Assembly: GCA_034440575.1 (NCBI GenBank)
Contig: JAOTOL010001286.1
Location: 343,501-407,500, forward strand
DNA length: 64,000 bases
Source: Imbricaverruca yamaguchii
Taxonomy: Eukaryota > Arthropoda > Thecostraca > Neoverrucidae
Reading direction: 5' to 3'
Shown: piece by piece, positions 49,300 through 61,555 of the stretch
Position numbering within the stretch: the stretch's first letter is position 1
How the letters are laid out: each line of letters starts with the position of its first letter
Translations under genes and position numbers: made by a program
The notes under the pieces: generated by a model
Database searches by the model: none
What the model was told of the DNA's origin: nothing
What the model saw: the letters and a program-made list of their open reading frames with translations, nothing else

Positions 49300-49516
49300 C
49301 AATCCAAGATCATCCTCCGCAAGTTGCCCGCCCTCCGCCTCAACGAAGAGAATGTAGTGAGGATCCAGAGCACCTCTGCTGGCTGGAGCAAACTGGCTGC
49401 CTGCCACAGTGTAATCCTTGAGCGTTGCCGACCACCGCTGCGAAGCCTTCCGGAGCGCGCGGAAGAACACCTCCTCAGAGAGCTTCTCACCATTCACGTT
49501 CAGAGCCTGTCCTGAC
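49300..49516 (-). CDS. GH3-domain protein (GHDC-like), penultimate exon
   Basis: 217 bp: one base plus 72 codons. It reads SGQALNVNGEKLSEEVFFRA, LRKASQRW, TLKDYTVAGSQFAP and DPHYILFVEAEGGQLAEDD. These match the beginning of the GH3 C-terminal domain, where a G..LN..GE block, a L.DY..A.S segment and a PHY.LF.E strand are conserved in GHDC. The acceptor TTTCCAG ends at 49517 and a consensus donor GTAAGC follows at 49299. Together with the next exon it gives a domain of about 143 residues. Upstream exons, with the adenylation motifs, were not found; the region above 49700 is occupied by a retrotransposon. Confidence 0.78.
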
Positions 49517-49924
49517 CTGGAAACATATCGTGTTCTGAGAAATATAGTGGACTGGTACGGAAATCCTTGGAACAAAGGTCACCAGTCTTTGGCCTTCCGT
49601 TTCTTGGGAGTTCAGAATTCAAGTAACGATACGGACTCATATTTTGTTCCAGATCGAATCGTTCAGTTGATGACCAGCTGATAAGGAACCAATATTCGCT
49701 GCATGGCATCAACCAACACAAAAAACTCCCCTGGTCCCTCTCGTAGTGGCCAGATCACTGACCAAACGCCTGCAGAAGCATACCGCCCTGCACGTCCATC
49801 TCCCCGTCGCGTTGCGACTACCACTGCTTTCCATAGCAGGAATGTAGCTCGGAGCATGAGACCTTGGACATCGCCACGAAGACTAACCGTCAGCAACCGT
49901 CAGCTTTCGCCGGCACAAGATCAC

Positions 49925-50320
49925 AATATGCTCCATCTATCTTCCTCCTGGACAGCTACTGCCGTTGGTTGAGCTCAGACGCCTGGTGTCCCAACTGGTC
50001 CAGCCTGTTCTGCTTCTCGGGACTTCAATGCTCACCACATCGCATGGGGATGTGCATCCATACATTCTTGCGGCCGAGCTGTGGAGAGTTTTATTCTGGA
50101 CGAAGCCCTCTACCTTTTAAACACCGGTGCCGCTACCCGCTTCACGCTTCCATCTGGTTTTACTGCCGCGATCGACCTGAGTCTTGCGAGCCCTTCTCTG
50201 GCGTGTTATATGACCTGGTCGGTTTCTGATGATGCACATGGTAGCGACCATTTTCCCGTCTTTATTCACTACAATCACAGCGTGATGTTTGGCTGCAGGC
50301 CTCAACGGTGGAATTTGCGA
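49925..50320 (+). pseudogene. APE-type endonuclease domain of the I-like element
   Basis: One frame reads KITICSIYLPPGQLLPLVEL then VLLLG, and after a frameshift near 50021 another reads DFNAHHIAWGCASI, ESFILDEALYLLNT and HGSDHFPVFI. The GDFNAHH and SDH blocks are the diagnostic catalytic motifs. The N-terminal third is too eroded to delimit. Confidence 0.82.
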
Positions 50321-50399
50321 AAGGCGGACTGGGGGAAATTTGGCGCACTATGGAATCCTGCCTATCAAATAACGCCGATGTAAGTGCACCTTCGGTGGA

Positions 50400-51650
50400 A
50401 AAACTTCCTTCTATGCTCCTGCACTCGGCCGACTTTTGCATTCCACGAACTTCTGCCCCACGTCGCACTCCCGTTCTGTGGTGGTCAAGGGAATACTGTG
50501 ACGCCATACGAGCACGTAAGCGAGCTTTTAAGAAAGTAAACAACCATAGCAATCAGGTAAACTTAATTGCTTTTCAAAGGGCACGATCCTTAGCGCGCCG
50601 TACTATACGAGCAGCAGAGAGGAAGTCGTGGAGGGAGTACGTATCTACCATTAACCGATTTACCCCAGCGACCCAGGTATGGCCTCGTATAAAACGCATT
50701 GCTGGTCAACATAACGCGGTCCGTCTCCCCGTACTACACATCCGGTGTTGACGTGACTCATCCCGCTGACGTCGCTGTGGAGATAGGCCGAGCACTACCA
50801 GCGCGTAGTGGAGATGGAAACTACTGCCAACAATTGATACGCCAGAAAGTCAAATTGGAAGCAAAGCCAATTGACTTCTCGACACCAGACCATTTATGTT
50901 GTACCGAGCCATTCAGTATTTGTGAGTTGCGTTCGGCGTTCAGAAGCCTAAAGAGTGTTGCAGAGGGACCTGATGGAATACACAATTATATGTTCAAACA
51001 CATGCCTGTACGAGTTCTTGAAGCACTTTTGGCTACACTGAACACAATATGGGAGGGAGGATACTTTCCGGACTCTTGGCGGGATGCCATTGTGGTCCCT
51101 ATACTCAAACCAAGAAAGAGCGGTTTAGACCCATTGCACTACCGACCGATTGCTTTGACCTCGTGCCTCTGTAAGCTTCTAAAGAAAATGGTGAATGTTC
51201 AGGTAACGGCCTCCGCTTTTCCTCAAACAAAACGGTTGCTACGCACTTTTGCCGCAGGTGATGCTCTCAAACTCTAAACACAGAGTTGTACGACAAGCCT
51301 ATACCTCTTCACCCAAATGCGATGTTCCTTGGGGTGCAGTTCGATACCCGGTTAACGTACAAGCAACATTTTAAAGCATTGAGATAAAAATGTTTTAAGT
51401 CATTGAACCTGTTGAAGTGTATACACGAACCTCGCATGGTTCTGATAGAAAGACATTGATGATGCTTTATCGGTCACTCATCCAATCTACGTTGGACTAC
51501 ACATGTTATGTGTATGATGGTGCCCCTAAAAGCAAGAAGCGGACTCTCGATGCAGTGCAGCATGCGGCTCTGCGGACCGCCACCGGGGCGTTTAGAACCA
51601 CGCCGGTTGTCAGCTTACTCGCGAAGTCGAACGAGCCTCCCCTGGCGTTG
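50400..51650 (+). pseudogene. Reverse transcriptase of the I-like element, palm deleted
   Basis: The linker (WWSREYCDAIRARKRAF, TIRAAERKSWREYVSTI) leads to RT fingers with LKSVAEGPDGIHNYM, WRDAIVVPILKP and LHYRPIALTSCLCKLLKKM, ending near 51200. The next recognisable part is the thumb, MFLGVQFDTRLTYKQHF (about 51320), then LMMLYRSLIQSTLDYTCYVY. The catalytic palm, including the FADD block, should lie between and is missing, so polymerase activity is lost. Confidence 0.83.
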
Positions 51651-51954
51651 TATGCGGTATGCATGCAGATTACGACAGTTCCCCACCCACCACACGTACA
51701 ATGCAGTGTTCTCGCGACAAACCTTGGCACTTTTTCGCAGTGACAGAAACCAGACAGCTTCGCCGTTCCGTGTCAGAATTCGTACTCTCTTCGAGGAAAG
51801 TGGTGTTGCGTATGCGGGTGTTGCGTATGCGGAAACCGGCCGTGCCGCCCTGGAATCTGGTCTCCCCTGTAGTCGACCTATCGCTCACAGCGATGCAGAC
51901 CGATTATTTTAACATCTGAGCTCTTTCGCATGTAAACACTGGAACACTGAAATA

Positions 51955-52340
51955 CATATCATGGATATACACACATTTACTAATGGATCTAAGAACAGCA
52001 CCGGAGCGGGATGTGCTTTCGTGTGTGGTACTTCTGCTCGATTTTTTACCCTGCCTGGACATGCTTGGGTGTATACCTGTGAGGTGATCGCAAGTATTAA
52101 AGCGCTTTCTTTCATCGAGGTGTCAGAAAATGTTTCATATGTCGTACTATCTGACTCTCTCAGTAGCCTCTTGGCAATTACCGCATTTTCATCCTACCGA
52201 CACTCTACTGATTGACATTTTGACACGTTTCACTACTCTGGAACGAGACGGGAAAAGCGTGTGTTTGTGCTATGTTCCGAGCCACATCGTAATTTGTGGA
52301 AATGAGCGAGCCGATTCCGCAGCGAAATGGGCAGCTTAGA
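51955..52340 (+). pseudogene. RNase H domain of the I-like element
   Basis: Motifs in order: FTNGSKNSTGAGCAF, the usual TDGS start with Asp replaced by Asn; CEVIASIKAL with the catalytic Glu; VVLSDSLSSLLA with the second Asp; then, after a frameshift near 52190, YVPSHIVICGNERADSAAK with the His and final Asp. The Asp-to-Asn change would disable metal binding. Confidence 0.82.
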
Positions 52341-52799
52341 GGCCCCCAACGCATGTTCTTGCACTTCCCGCCAGGGATCACATCTCTATTATCACAGCAC
52401 ATATGAATGCTAAGTGACAGGGGAGTTGGCACTCTCAGTTGAACAATAAGCTGCGTTTCATAAAACCACAGCTTGGAGACTGGTCATCATGCTATCTCAG
52501 ATCCAGGAATGATTAAGTGACTATGTAGATTGCGAACTGGCCACACAAGCTACTCACCAATACCTCCTCTGCGGAAAAGAGAATTCCAAGTGCCCTCGAT
52601 GTCTGGAAGCTCTCACGGTGCGACACGTGCTCTTCTCGTGCGAACACTCCTCAAGGGAGCGAAGGTTATTTTTCGGAAATTATATTTAACATATCGCGGC
52701 ATTCTAGCAGATGATTCGGAAGTAATTCATTCTGGCAATATATTCAGGTACGTACGAGCGATAGGATTTCGGTCCATATACTCACCTCAGTAACACAAT

Positions 52800-55600
52800 A
52801 GGACTCGATAGGGGACGTGCGCGACCACGCTACTGGTGGCGCTTCGTTTGCACCTAGCGGCGGATGTTCGAACTGTAAGCATGCCATTGGGTCGCATGGT
52901 AGCCGCGGCCGCTAAATGCAAAATCTTGAAGATAATTGTCAAAAACAAAGAAAGTATGCTATCTAGAGATTTTGCCCCACCTGTGATGGATACATTCATG
53001 ATTTTTGTATCAGCTGATATCACTTAGACTCCAGTATAATGGTCGTTAGTAATCGTCAATTTTGTTCTAAGGCTGTCATGTCCGCGGAATTCCATATAGC
53101 TTAAGCATGGGGAACGCCGGAAGCATGAGGTGGTCGCATGTGAAATTGAATATTTTGATCAAAGAATGATAGGAACTAAAAGTGCCCCCCTGGAACGCCT
53201 TCAGAATTGAACGCTCGTTTCAACGAAGGTATTCCTGAACAACTGACACTGCCGCTATATATCGTCAAGTTTGATTAAACATGAAATAATATCACAACGA
53301 TGTCTGCGAGGACCATGTCCATTTGGTACAGATGATAAGGGTGCTAGTGTATGGGACTTTACGCTTATTTTTTTTCTTTCATATGAAACAAACCTCGTCT
53401 TAAATGCATTATTTACCAAGCAGCATCATATAGATAATGCTAATGTCCCCACATGCGAAGGCAAATGTTTGTCTCCGCCTTCACAGCAAAGTGTGGGTAC
53501 AGCCAGCCTGTTTTGAGTCGGATCGAGTGGTATACAAATTAATGCAAATTATTATAATACTCATATCTGAATACGGTAGGACCTGGACATGTTATTATAA
53601 AATTCCCCAAACCGAGAATGGTTTTTGTTTTCTTTTATCCCCCTTGGATATGCCACTCCCCTCGCCATTTCCACCGTTATTGAATCCACCGGCATCGGCA
53701 AGACGAGTAAACATCATAGGTGTGGAAACAGGGGAAGAGTGGTATGATTCCTCACTTTTCATGGTTCAAGGGTTTTGCCCCCTTCCAAATACACATGCAT
53801 ACTTTTTAGGCGGCCCTATGCCTCTGGTGGACGTGGCCTAGTCGAGAACTGACTAAGAGGTCACGTCCTTTGACATATGCAGGCTTACCATCAAAGCCCA
53901 CCATGCGCCGACCCAATATAAATTCCAAGAGTGGGAGTGTTGAATGACTGAAAGTGAGCATACATATCATAGCATATTTGCTAACATAGCATAGCATATT
54001 TGACATAGCTAACATAGCATTTTTTAGGCCTAGGGGCCTGGTCGCTCGAAGCTTTCTGTAATTTAACAATATGAGAATGATTCAGTAGTTTGCAGAATTA
54101 CTTCCCATAAATATAACTATTTAAAAAACCATCTCGTGTGGTCTCTACCCCATCCAAAGTCCGTCACGACACCCATGCATGATGTCACTAAGAGTCCATG
54201 CAACTACTAAAAAGTGGGGCACTTATATGCTGTTCATCAGTGGAACGTTCACAGGCACGTGGTGAGTAGCCCCGCCACGACTTGAAGGTTGGTGAGATTC
54301 CACAGCATGTGGATTTATGAAGACGCTGAGCCTCTCCGGGAGTGTCCAACTCTTGTGGCTGATTAAGTTATTGTTGGGTAAATGAAATGTTGACACCTCG
54401 CTCAATCCATCAGACTGGTCCGATGAAATCATTCCGAACTGTCGCGCAGCTGAAGCTCTGATCTATGAGTACACCAGCGCACTGAAGTGGTGGAAGTTGT
54501 ATTTCAACCTTTAAGAACCTTTAACTTTGAAATGATGTTGACTTTATACCATCAATCATGATTAGGCAGCAAGGGATCCAACATTATTATGGTGGAGGGA
54601 ATCAAACATCAGCATGCAGCAAATGATCCAGGGTCAGTAGGTTAGCTTTATAGGTTTTTCTAAAATTTTGCTGTAATTTTCAGCATATATTGCAACCCAC
54701 AAAGTTGAGTTTTCTGTATTCCTTCGTTTGTCAAGTAAAAATATAGGATTCATGACAAATGAGTGGTCACCTCATTATCATTATGGTAATAAATGTAGTT
54801 TGTTTTAACTTTTCTTGATATTTTGCAAGAGCCTTGAACAACACATTTACTGATATTTGCATTCAACACCAATGCCTGGGGCATCCCAGATTTGGTGAAT
54901 GGTAAACCAAGGGGAACAATATTCCACACTGGTATTTGGTATCATCAATACTTTCTCTTATTAACACAACCTGTATGTGCAGCATTATTGGGCCTTAAGA
55001 TATTCACAAGACAGGTTTTAGACACATGTTACTTGCGGGAAGCAAATAAAGGGTTTAGGTTAGGTTTAGTCAATTTTTTAGTTCCAAAAATTGCTCTGTT
55101 CCTCAAGTTCCTTTTGTTCTTCAGAAGCAACTTATGCTGTTAAGTCAAGGTAGGTTATTAATTTGATGTTTCAGAAGAAAAGTTGTTCTATTTTTTTTCT
55201 CCATCTTCCTAAATTATATCTTACATTAGAAGTTAGTCTAGGTTAGTCTAGACCATGTTTAATTTTTCCTTTTAATTAACATTATTTGTTATGCTATATG
55301 ACCCAACCCGAAGCTCCTTTTTATGGTGTTACCTTTTTGCCAACTAAGAAATATAAAATTGCAGAGGAAATGACTGGTCGCATCATGCTAACTACCTTTG
55401 AACTTCAGTTTGCCGCCAGGTGTCAAGGTGGGGGGACGTCCGCCGGAGCTCCAGGTTACCAGATAAGTCGTTGCAGAACAGGGCAGTTCTCTAGTCCAAG
55501 CTGTGGATAGGTGTTTAGCAATTACTTCTGTGATTACATTTCATTAGTTTTTATCTTACAAGCATTTTCGTAGCACGCAAACTATAATATATTAACCTAG
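52800..55600. other. No recognisable gene
   Basis: AT-rich sequence with short ORFs. A CATAGCATATTTGCTAACA micro-repeat is at 53965-54020, and AGGTTAGG-like stretches lie near 55060 and 55230. No upstream GH3 exons were recognised. Confidence 0.45.
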
Positions 55601-56130
55601 CGACGCCGAAGTGCGCCATCTTTGTGTGCGCCAAGGCGAGGCCTCGTGGCTTTCGGCGTGTTCTCGACGCTTCGATTTCTGTAGTAGGAGATATTACAAG
55701 TGTGTAGATTTCATAAGTACATTAGACAACGTTCATACTATCCTAACATACTTTATTTATGTTTTGGTGTGCATAGTGTGTTTGGTGTTGAAGTTTAAGA
55801 TAGTTTAACTAGTAGTGTGTTGGGGGTATTCATACGTGCTGTGTGACTGTTCATTTTTCTGTCTAGCCATAAGTGATATCAAAAGAGATATTCATATAGT
55901 TGTCTACTTGTGTGGAAGACAATTAGATTAGATATCTTGTTTATTTATTTAATTAAAGAAAAACATAAAAAACAAAATTGTTTTATAGTTTCTGCTTTTC
56001 TTGAGGCACTCAGATATTTAACTTACAGTATAGGAGGTAGCGATTTATAGTGAATGATAGTTAGCTTTTTTGTCGCTTGTTTAGCGAGTTAATTTGCATC
56101 TAAATCTAGGCATAAGCTGCAGCGTTTAGG

Positions 56131-57080
56131 ATGGTTTCGACCAGGATGCAGGCACTAGAGGAATAAATTAGGACCCTTAAGGCAGAGGTTTCCAAGCTCA
56201 AGGCTGCCCTTGTTGCACAGGGTAGGGCAAGATAAAGCAACAAGGGGTCACTTCGTAGCAGGGACATCATATGCCCAGGTGGTCGCAGGCCACCAGGTAG
56301 CTGAGGCTTCCCCTACTGTGGAGGTGGCTGGGATCTCTTGAGAGGTGAGTGTTAATAGTGAACAGAGGAGGGGTAGTTCTGGTAGGTCATAGGAGGGGAA
56401 GTGGCATGAGGTCAGGGGGTGGAGGATTTGGAGACGCAAACCTAAGGAAAGGGTCAGTGAGTGGCAGGTGGCAGGTGGTAGGAGCGGGAGGAAGTCTAGC
56501 CGACCGGCCCAGCGGGCAGCCATATTAACAACAAATATGTTCCAGGCATTGGATGACTGCCCCCAGGATAGTAGTGGTAAGGAGTCAGTGCTCGTCATAG
56601 GAGACTCTCGTATGCGACATTTAGAGCAGGTATTTTGTAAAGATAGGAGGGGACAGGAGGTGCATCACCAGGCCTGGTGCCAAGGTGAAGGACCTGGTAC
56701 CTGCGGTGGCACAGGTCACCAGTGATCACCAGTTTAACACAGTCATAGTGCATGTAGGGGTAAATAGCATAGGTCATACTAGGAGTGAGGAGCTTCTGCG
56801 GGAGTACAGAGCCCTTCTGGCCACCCTGAAGGGTACCAATAGAGTCATTGTAACAGCAATTTTGCCTAGGGCTAGAGCCTCCCCTGAGTGGAGCTCTAGG
56901 GCACTGGCATCTAACGCCAGGGTAGGAAAGCTCTGCCATGAGCTAGGTTTTGCATTTGTAGACGAGTGGAGAAGGTTTTATGCATCGTGGGACCTCTATC
57001 AGAGGGATGGCCTGCACTTTTCTGAGAAGGGGGTCCATGTGTTAGGCAAAGTATACGAGCATGTCCTTCAGGGAAACTAG
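56131..57080 (+). pseudogene. CR1-like LINE ORF1 (coiled coil and SGNH/GDSL-like domain), broken
   Basis: Begins MVSTRMQALEE then a TAA at about 56164, with the coiled coil continuing (LKAEVSKLKAALVAQG). After frameshifts it gives VLVIGDSRMRHLEQVFC, then from 56685 the better-preserved half: IVHVGVNSIGHTRSEE, VIVTAILPRARASPEW and YQRDGLHFSEKGVHVL. It keeps Asn in the GVN block where copy 1 has His. It ends 8 nt before the ORF2 frame, as in copy 1. Confidence 0.85.
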
Positions 57081-57088
57081 GAAACGGG

Positions 57089-60085
57089 GTGGGGAGGGAT
57101 GAAATTGCATTGCCAACTCAGGAATATTCCAATAGTGTCAGCCAAGGCAATAGAACCTCAAAGTCTGCAAATAGGGACAGCAGCAACTCAAGGGGACGGA
57201 GTGATAGTTCATCTAGTGACAAAAGAACTCCTCAATATGAAAAAGCCAAAGGTGGTTATGGAGCATTTGTTATGTGTATGATGTTTAATGTTCAGAGTAT
57301 CCGTTCCAACTTTGATGAGTTCAAGTGTTATGTTGCTGAGGAGGAACCAGATTTTGTTTGCATTACGGAGACATGGGTCAGTGAAGGGTATTTTGGAGAT
57401 AACTTACAGGACTATGAGATCCAGGGATACAATATGTTTTCGTGCAATGGGGGTCCAGCAATGAAAGGGGGTGGTGCAATGCTCTATATGAATAGCTTAT
57501 TCAGTTCTCAAAAAGTAGCAGATGGGGATAAAAATGTGTCTGTGGAATCCATTTGGCTTGATGTCACTGTGGAAAAAGGCAACAGCAATACTCTTAGGAT
57601 AGGAGCTTTCTACCGATCAGGAACCCTGCCACATTCTCAGCAACTGGAGCTTGACAAGGTGATGTGTGAGGAAATCAGTAGAAACTTTAAGAGGAAGTGC
57701 CTTATTCTTTGTGATTTTAATCAAAAAGGTTATGAAAATGCTCGTGTTGGCTCCCATCATGCAAAATGTTTAGGAAATGCCTTAAAGAGGACCTGTTCTT
57801 ACACCAGTTTGTATCGGAACCTACCAGGCATGGTCCATTCTTGGACCTTGTATTCTCCGATTTAAGTGACTTGGTTGAAGACTTGACTGTAGGCGAAACT
57901 CTCGGAAAAAGTGACCATAACATAGTTAGATTCAAGGCACATGTAGGGAAAATTATCAAGGATAATTTGGTAAAGGTTCCAAATTTCAACAGAGCAGACT
58001 TTGACGGCATGGGAGCGGCTTTAAGTGCTATCAGATGGGAAGAAGAATTCTCCAATTTAAATGCCTGTGAAATGTGGGAAAAGTTCAAAATCTTACTTGA
58101 AGGAAACTCAGATTAGACATGTCCCCCAAAAGCAAAGACGCAAAAGAAGGGTAGGAAAGCCAGCACGGCTTACACCAGACTGGATAAAAGCAATTAAGGC
58201 TAAGAAAACTGCATTTATAATTTTTAAAGAAGCCTCAAATGTTAATCTAAAGGCGTATCGAAAAGCTAGAGACACTGTGAAGCAAAAAACCAGAGCAGCA
58301 AAGCGAGCAAAACAACTGGATTTAGCTAGAAACTGTAATGGGGACAGTAAAAAGTTCTTTAGTTTCTACAAGCTGAGTAAAGTTTCTAGCACAATTGGTC
58401 CACTGGAAGTAAACGGGACTACATTGGGTGAGGATAGTGAGATGGTTGAGGAGCTGAGCAAGCAGTTTAAGTCAGTGTTTACATTGGAAGATATGACCAA
58501 TCTGCCGAGGGTATACCATAGTTCAGTGACATGGGATCTGACAAATGATGTTGATTTCATTGATAGTGATGTTGTTTACAATCATATCAGGAAAATAAAG
58601 CCAAACAAGACAGCAGGACCTGATGAAATTTATGCTAGGGTGTTGCGGGAAACTGAAAAGGAACTGGCATTTCCACTTAGTATAATGTTTCGTAGATCAG
58701 TTTCACAAAATGAAATTTCAATCGATTGGAAAAGGGCAAATGTAGTTCCTATTTTCAAGAAAGGACAAAAAGGGAAAGTTGAAAACTATACGCCAATAAG
58801 TCTCACATGCCTAGTCTGCAAGGCACTCGAATCAATTATCAAGGATAGAATAGTTAGTTATCTTGAAGGTAGCAGATTGATTTAAGATACTCAACATGGG
58901 TTTAGAAAAGGACGACCGTGTCTCCCAAACCTCTTGGACTTTTTGAACTTCGTCACAGCACAATTTGATCAGGGAAATCAGGTTCATGTAGCATATCTTG
59001 ACTTTAGTAAGGCCTTTAACAAGGTACCCCATAAACGGTTAATGATGCAGTTTCAGTCCCGTGGTATTGCAGGTAGCATCTTAAAATGGATAGAGTTGTG
59101 GCTTTCAGATAGACAGCAAAGAGTGATGCTAAATGGTACAAAGTCATCATGGCAAAATGTTCTTAGTGGAGTCCCCCAGGGGTCAGTACTAGTGCCATTA
59201 CTGTTCGTTATATTTGTAAATAACATTGAAAGTGGCCTAAGCAGGAAAGTTTTGAAATTTGCGGATGATTTGAAGGTCTTTAGGGCAATAACAGGTCAGG
59301 ATGAGCATTTCTCGCTGCAAGAAGACTTAGACGAACTTGTGAAGTGGTCCGAAGAATGGCAAATGAAATTTAATTTTGATAAGTGCAAAATCATGCATGT
59401 AGGTAAGCAGCATATGAAGGCTCCATACTTGATGGGTGGCCAAGTGCTATCAGTGACTCAACAGGAGAAGGGTTTAGGTGTTATTCTAACCACAAAACTG
59501 GGGGCATCAGAACAGACCAAGGAAGCCAGGAAGAAGGCACTGAGAATGCTCGGGGCAATAAATAGGAATGTATCATAGAGAAGTGAGGAAGTCATCAGGG
59601 AGCTTTACTGTGCATATGTCAGGCCACATTTGGAATCGTGCATCTAAGCTTGGTCTCCCAGCTATGAAAAAGAATGTTGGCTTTTAGAGAGAGTACAAAA
59701 GAGGGCTACAAAAATGGTTAATGGCATAAGCAACCTGGCATATGAGGAAAAATTGAAGAAATTGAACATGTTTTCACTTAGATGTAGAAGGCTGAGAGGA
59801 GATCTCATCGAGGTCTTTAAATTTGTCCATGGTCTGGAGAGGGGATACCTTGGGGAAATGTTTGAATTTAATAGAAATGATGCTTTTAGAGGTCATAAAT
59901 TCAAAATTAAAGTTATCCACAGCAGAACAAGGTTAAGGCAAACTTTCTTCACCAACAGGGTAGTAGAACACTGGAACCAGCTGCCAGAAAACATCGTCAG
60001 TAGCAGCACATTGAACATCTTTAAAAGCAGCATAGACAATCATAAGAATAGAGGGCTTGCTTTTCAGTATTACAGGGAGGGCTGA
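57089..60085 (+). pseudogene. CR1-like LINE ORF2 (endonuclease, reverse transcriptase), several lesions
   Basis: The same domain series as 37102-40104: MFNVQSIRSNFDEF, ITETW, FYRSG, LILCDFN (GDFN changed), SDHNIVRF, NKTAGPDEIYARV, WKRANVVPIFKKG, YLDFSKAFN, GVPQGSVLVPLLF, FADDLKVF and the tail AFQYYREG. Lesions: frameshifts near 57757 and 58088, and stops near 58883, 59577 and 59645. It retains the codon that is a stop in copy 1. Confidence 0.92.
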
Positions 60086-60186
60086 TTGACAGATTTGGTG
60101 GGTAACTGGTTCAGTGTACAGAGTGCAACCAAGAAGGGCCCTTGTGGCTCATAGTTGCACTAATATTTTATGTCTGTCTTTATGTC

Positions 60187-60440
60187 TAAGACAATCTTTC
60201 TTCACCAACAGGGTAGTTGGTCCTTGGAACCAGCTAACAGAGTCCATTAACGTCGTTATAAATAGCATATGCAAATATTATTAGGAGAGAGGGGTTATTT
60301 TCTAGCATTCCTGGGATAGTTAATTCACATTTGACAAATCTGGTGTCCAACCAGTTCCTGATGTTCACAAAATCCAACTCAGAAGGATTCCTGTGGCTCG
60401 TAGGTGCATTTATTCTTTATGTTTCTGACTGTATGTCTGA
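60187..60440 (+). pseudogene. 3'-end fragment of a related LINE
   Basis: Starts AGACAATCTTTCTTCACCAA CAG and reads as FFTNRVVG-WNQL, the same C-terminal motif as the CR1-like ORF2 (FFTNRVVEHWNQLPENIV). A 3' UTR with CTGTGGCTCGTAGGTGCA and TTTATGTTTCTGACTGTATG follows. It is only the last part of an element, 5'-truncated as is usual for LINE insertions. Confidence 0.7.
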
Positions 60441-60469
60441 AAATAAAGTAGAATGAAAAGAAAAATAAA

Positions 60470-61460
60470 TGATGCAGCAGGCTCTCATGAAAGGTGTACT
60501 AGGACATTGCAAGCTGAAAAATAATTGGAGATTCCACTTAATATCATATCTTGCAGGTCATTTTAACAAGAAGAAATTACAGCAGATTGGTAAAGGGCAA
60601 ATGTAGTTCCTATTTTTAAGAATCCATGACAGGGAAAGTTGCAAATTGTAGACCAGTATGCAAGTCTCGCATCCCTGGTCTGCAAGGTAATTGAAGCAGT
60701 TGCTGAGGATAGCATGGTAGTTTTCTGGAAAGAAACAGATTGATTTGTGATATTCAACATGATTTTAAGAATGATTGATAATGTCTGACAAATCTCTTGC
60801 TTTTTAAATTTTTATACAAACCTAATGTGGAAATAGTGTTATAGTTTTAAGATCAACAGCAGCTAATGGTGCTGAATGACACGAAGTCTTGTGGAAGATC
60901 TTCTTACAGGAGTCAGCCAGTGGTCATTACTGGGATCACCATTGTTCATTATATGTGTAGATAGTACTGAAAATGTACAGCCAGAAAGAAAGTACAAATG
61001 CTTGGGGAAATAGATTGGAATGTATCACACAAAAGTGAAGTAGTTATCAGAAAGCTTTACTGTGCACATGTCAGGCTGCCTTTGGAATACCATGTTCAGG
61101 TTTGGGGCACCTGGTTATGGGAAAGATTGTTTGCTCTTCAAGAGAGTGTAAAAGAGGGGAACGAAAATGGTTAATGTCTTGTTAATGTGTAAACAACCTA
61201 GCACACAAGGGAAGGTTTGAAGAATTCAATATTTTCTCTCAGTTATAGAACGCTGAGGTGAGATATACAGTGATACTGCAAGCAATTTGTCAAATTTAAC
61301 AGAAATGATACAATTAGAAGTGATCAATTCAAAATTAAAGTTAGCCATAGCAGGACATAGCTAAGAGAGCCTTTCTTCACCAACAGAATAGTTGAATATT
61401 GGAAGTAGCTACCTAACTTCATTGTTAGTGGAAGTGCTCTGAGCATCTTTTAAAATAATG
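60470..61460 (+). pseudogene. Old degraded CR1-like LINE RT remnant
   Basis: Broken frames follow the family order: 'GKGQM.FL' against WKRANVVPIFK near 60590, a CRPV/LVCK segment near 60650, 'ERNRLICDIQHDF' near 60730, 'GVSQWSLLGSPLFIICV' near 60910, LYCAHVRLPLEY near 61060, and PFFTNRIVEYWK near 61370. Many indels and stops indicate the oldest LINE copy here. It ends where the hAT-like gene region begins. Confidence 0.72.
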
Positions 61461-61555
61461 GGAAAAATTTGTAATTTTTTACATTTGTCGTTTCTCAATG
61501 TATTGATACCTGCACTGATATGTGTTAATTTTGGCGTAGCTCCTGGATTGGACGC

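Larger units (their letters stand above)
49870..52690 (+). mobile_element. Broken I-like non-LTR retrotransposon (endonuclease, RT, RNase H, zinc tail)
   Basis: In order on the plus strand: endonuclease, basic linker, RT fingers, RT thumb, RNase H and a CCHC-type tail (CPRCLEALTVRHVLFSCEH at about 52580-52640). RNase H after RT is typical of I-like and related clades. ORF1 was not found upstream. Several frameshifts (about 50021, 50370, 50740, 52190) and loss of the RT palm make it inactive. It lies in the region where upstream introns of the GH3-domain gene would be. Confidence 0.85.
55674..60186 (+). mobile_element. Near full-length CR1-like LINE, copy 2 (~4.5 kb or more)
   Basis: Same family and order as 37000-41527 but in opposite orientation. 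Shared 5' UTR (from ATTTCTGTAGTAGGAGATAT at about 55674), ORF1, ORF2 and 3' UTR ending TTATGTCTTTATGTC. Copy 2 may extend a further 70 bp upstream (GAAGTGCGCCATCTTTGTG), since copy 1 appears 5'-truncated. It has more stops and frameshifts than copy 1, so it is older or decayed faster. Confidence 0.92.

Noticed and set aside
49663..49896. Minus-strand ORF as a further GH3 exon
   Set aside because: It shows no GH3 motif and is antisense to the eroded start of the retrotransposon endonuclease.
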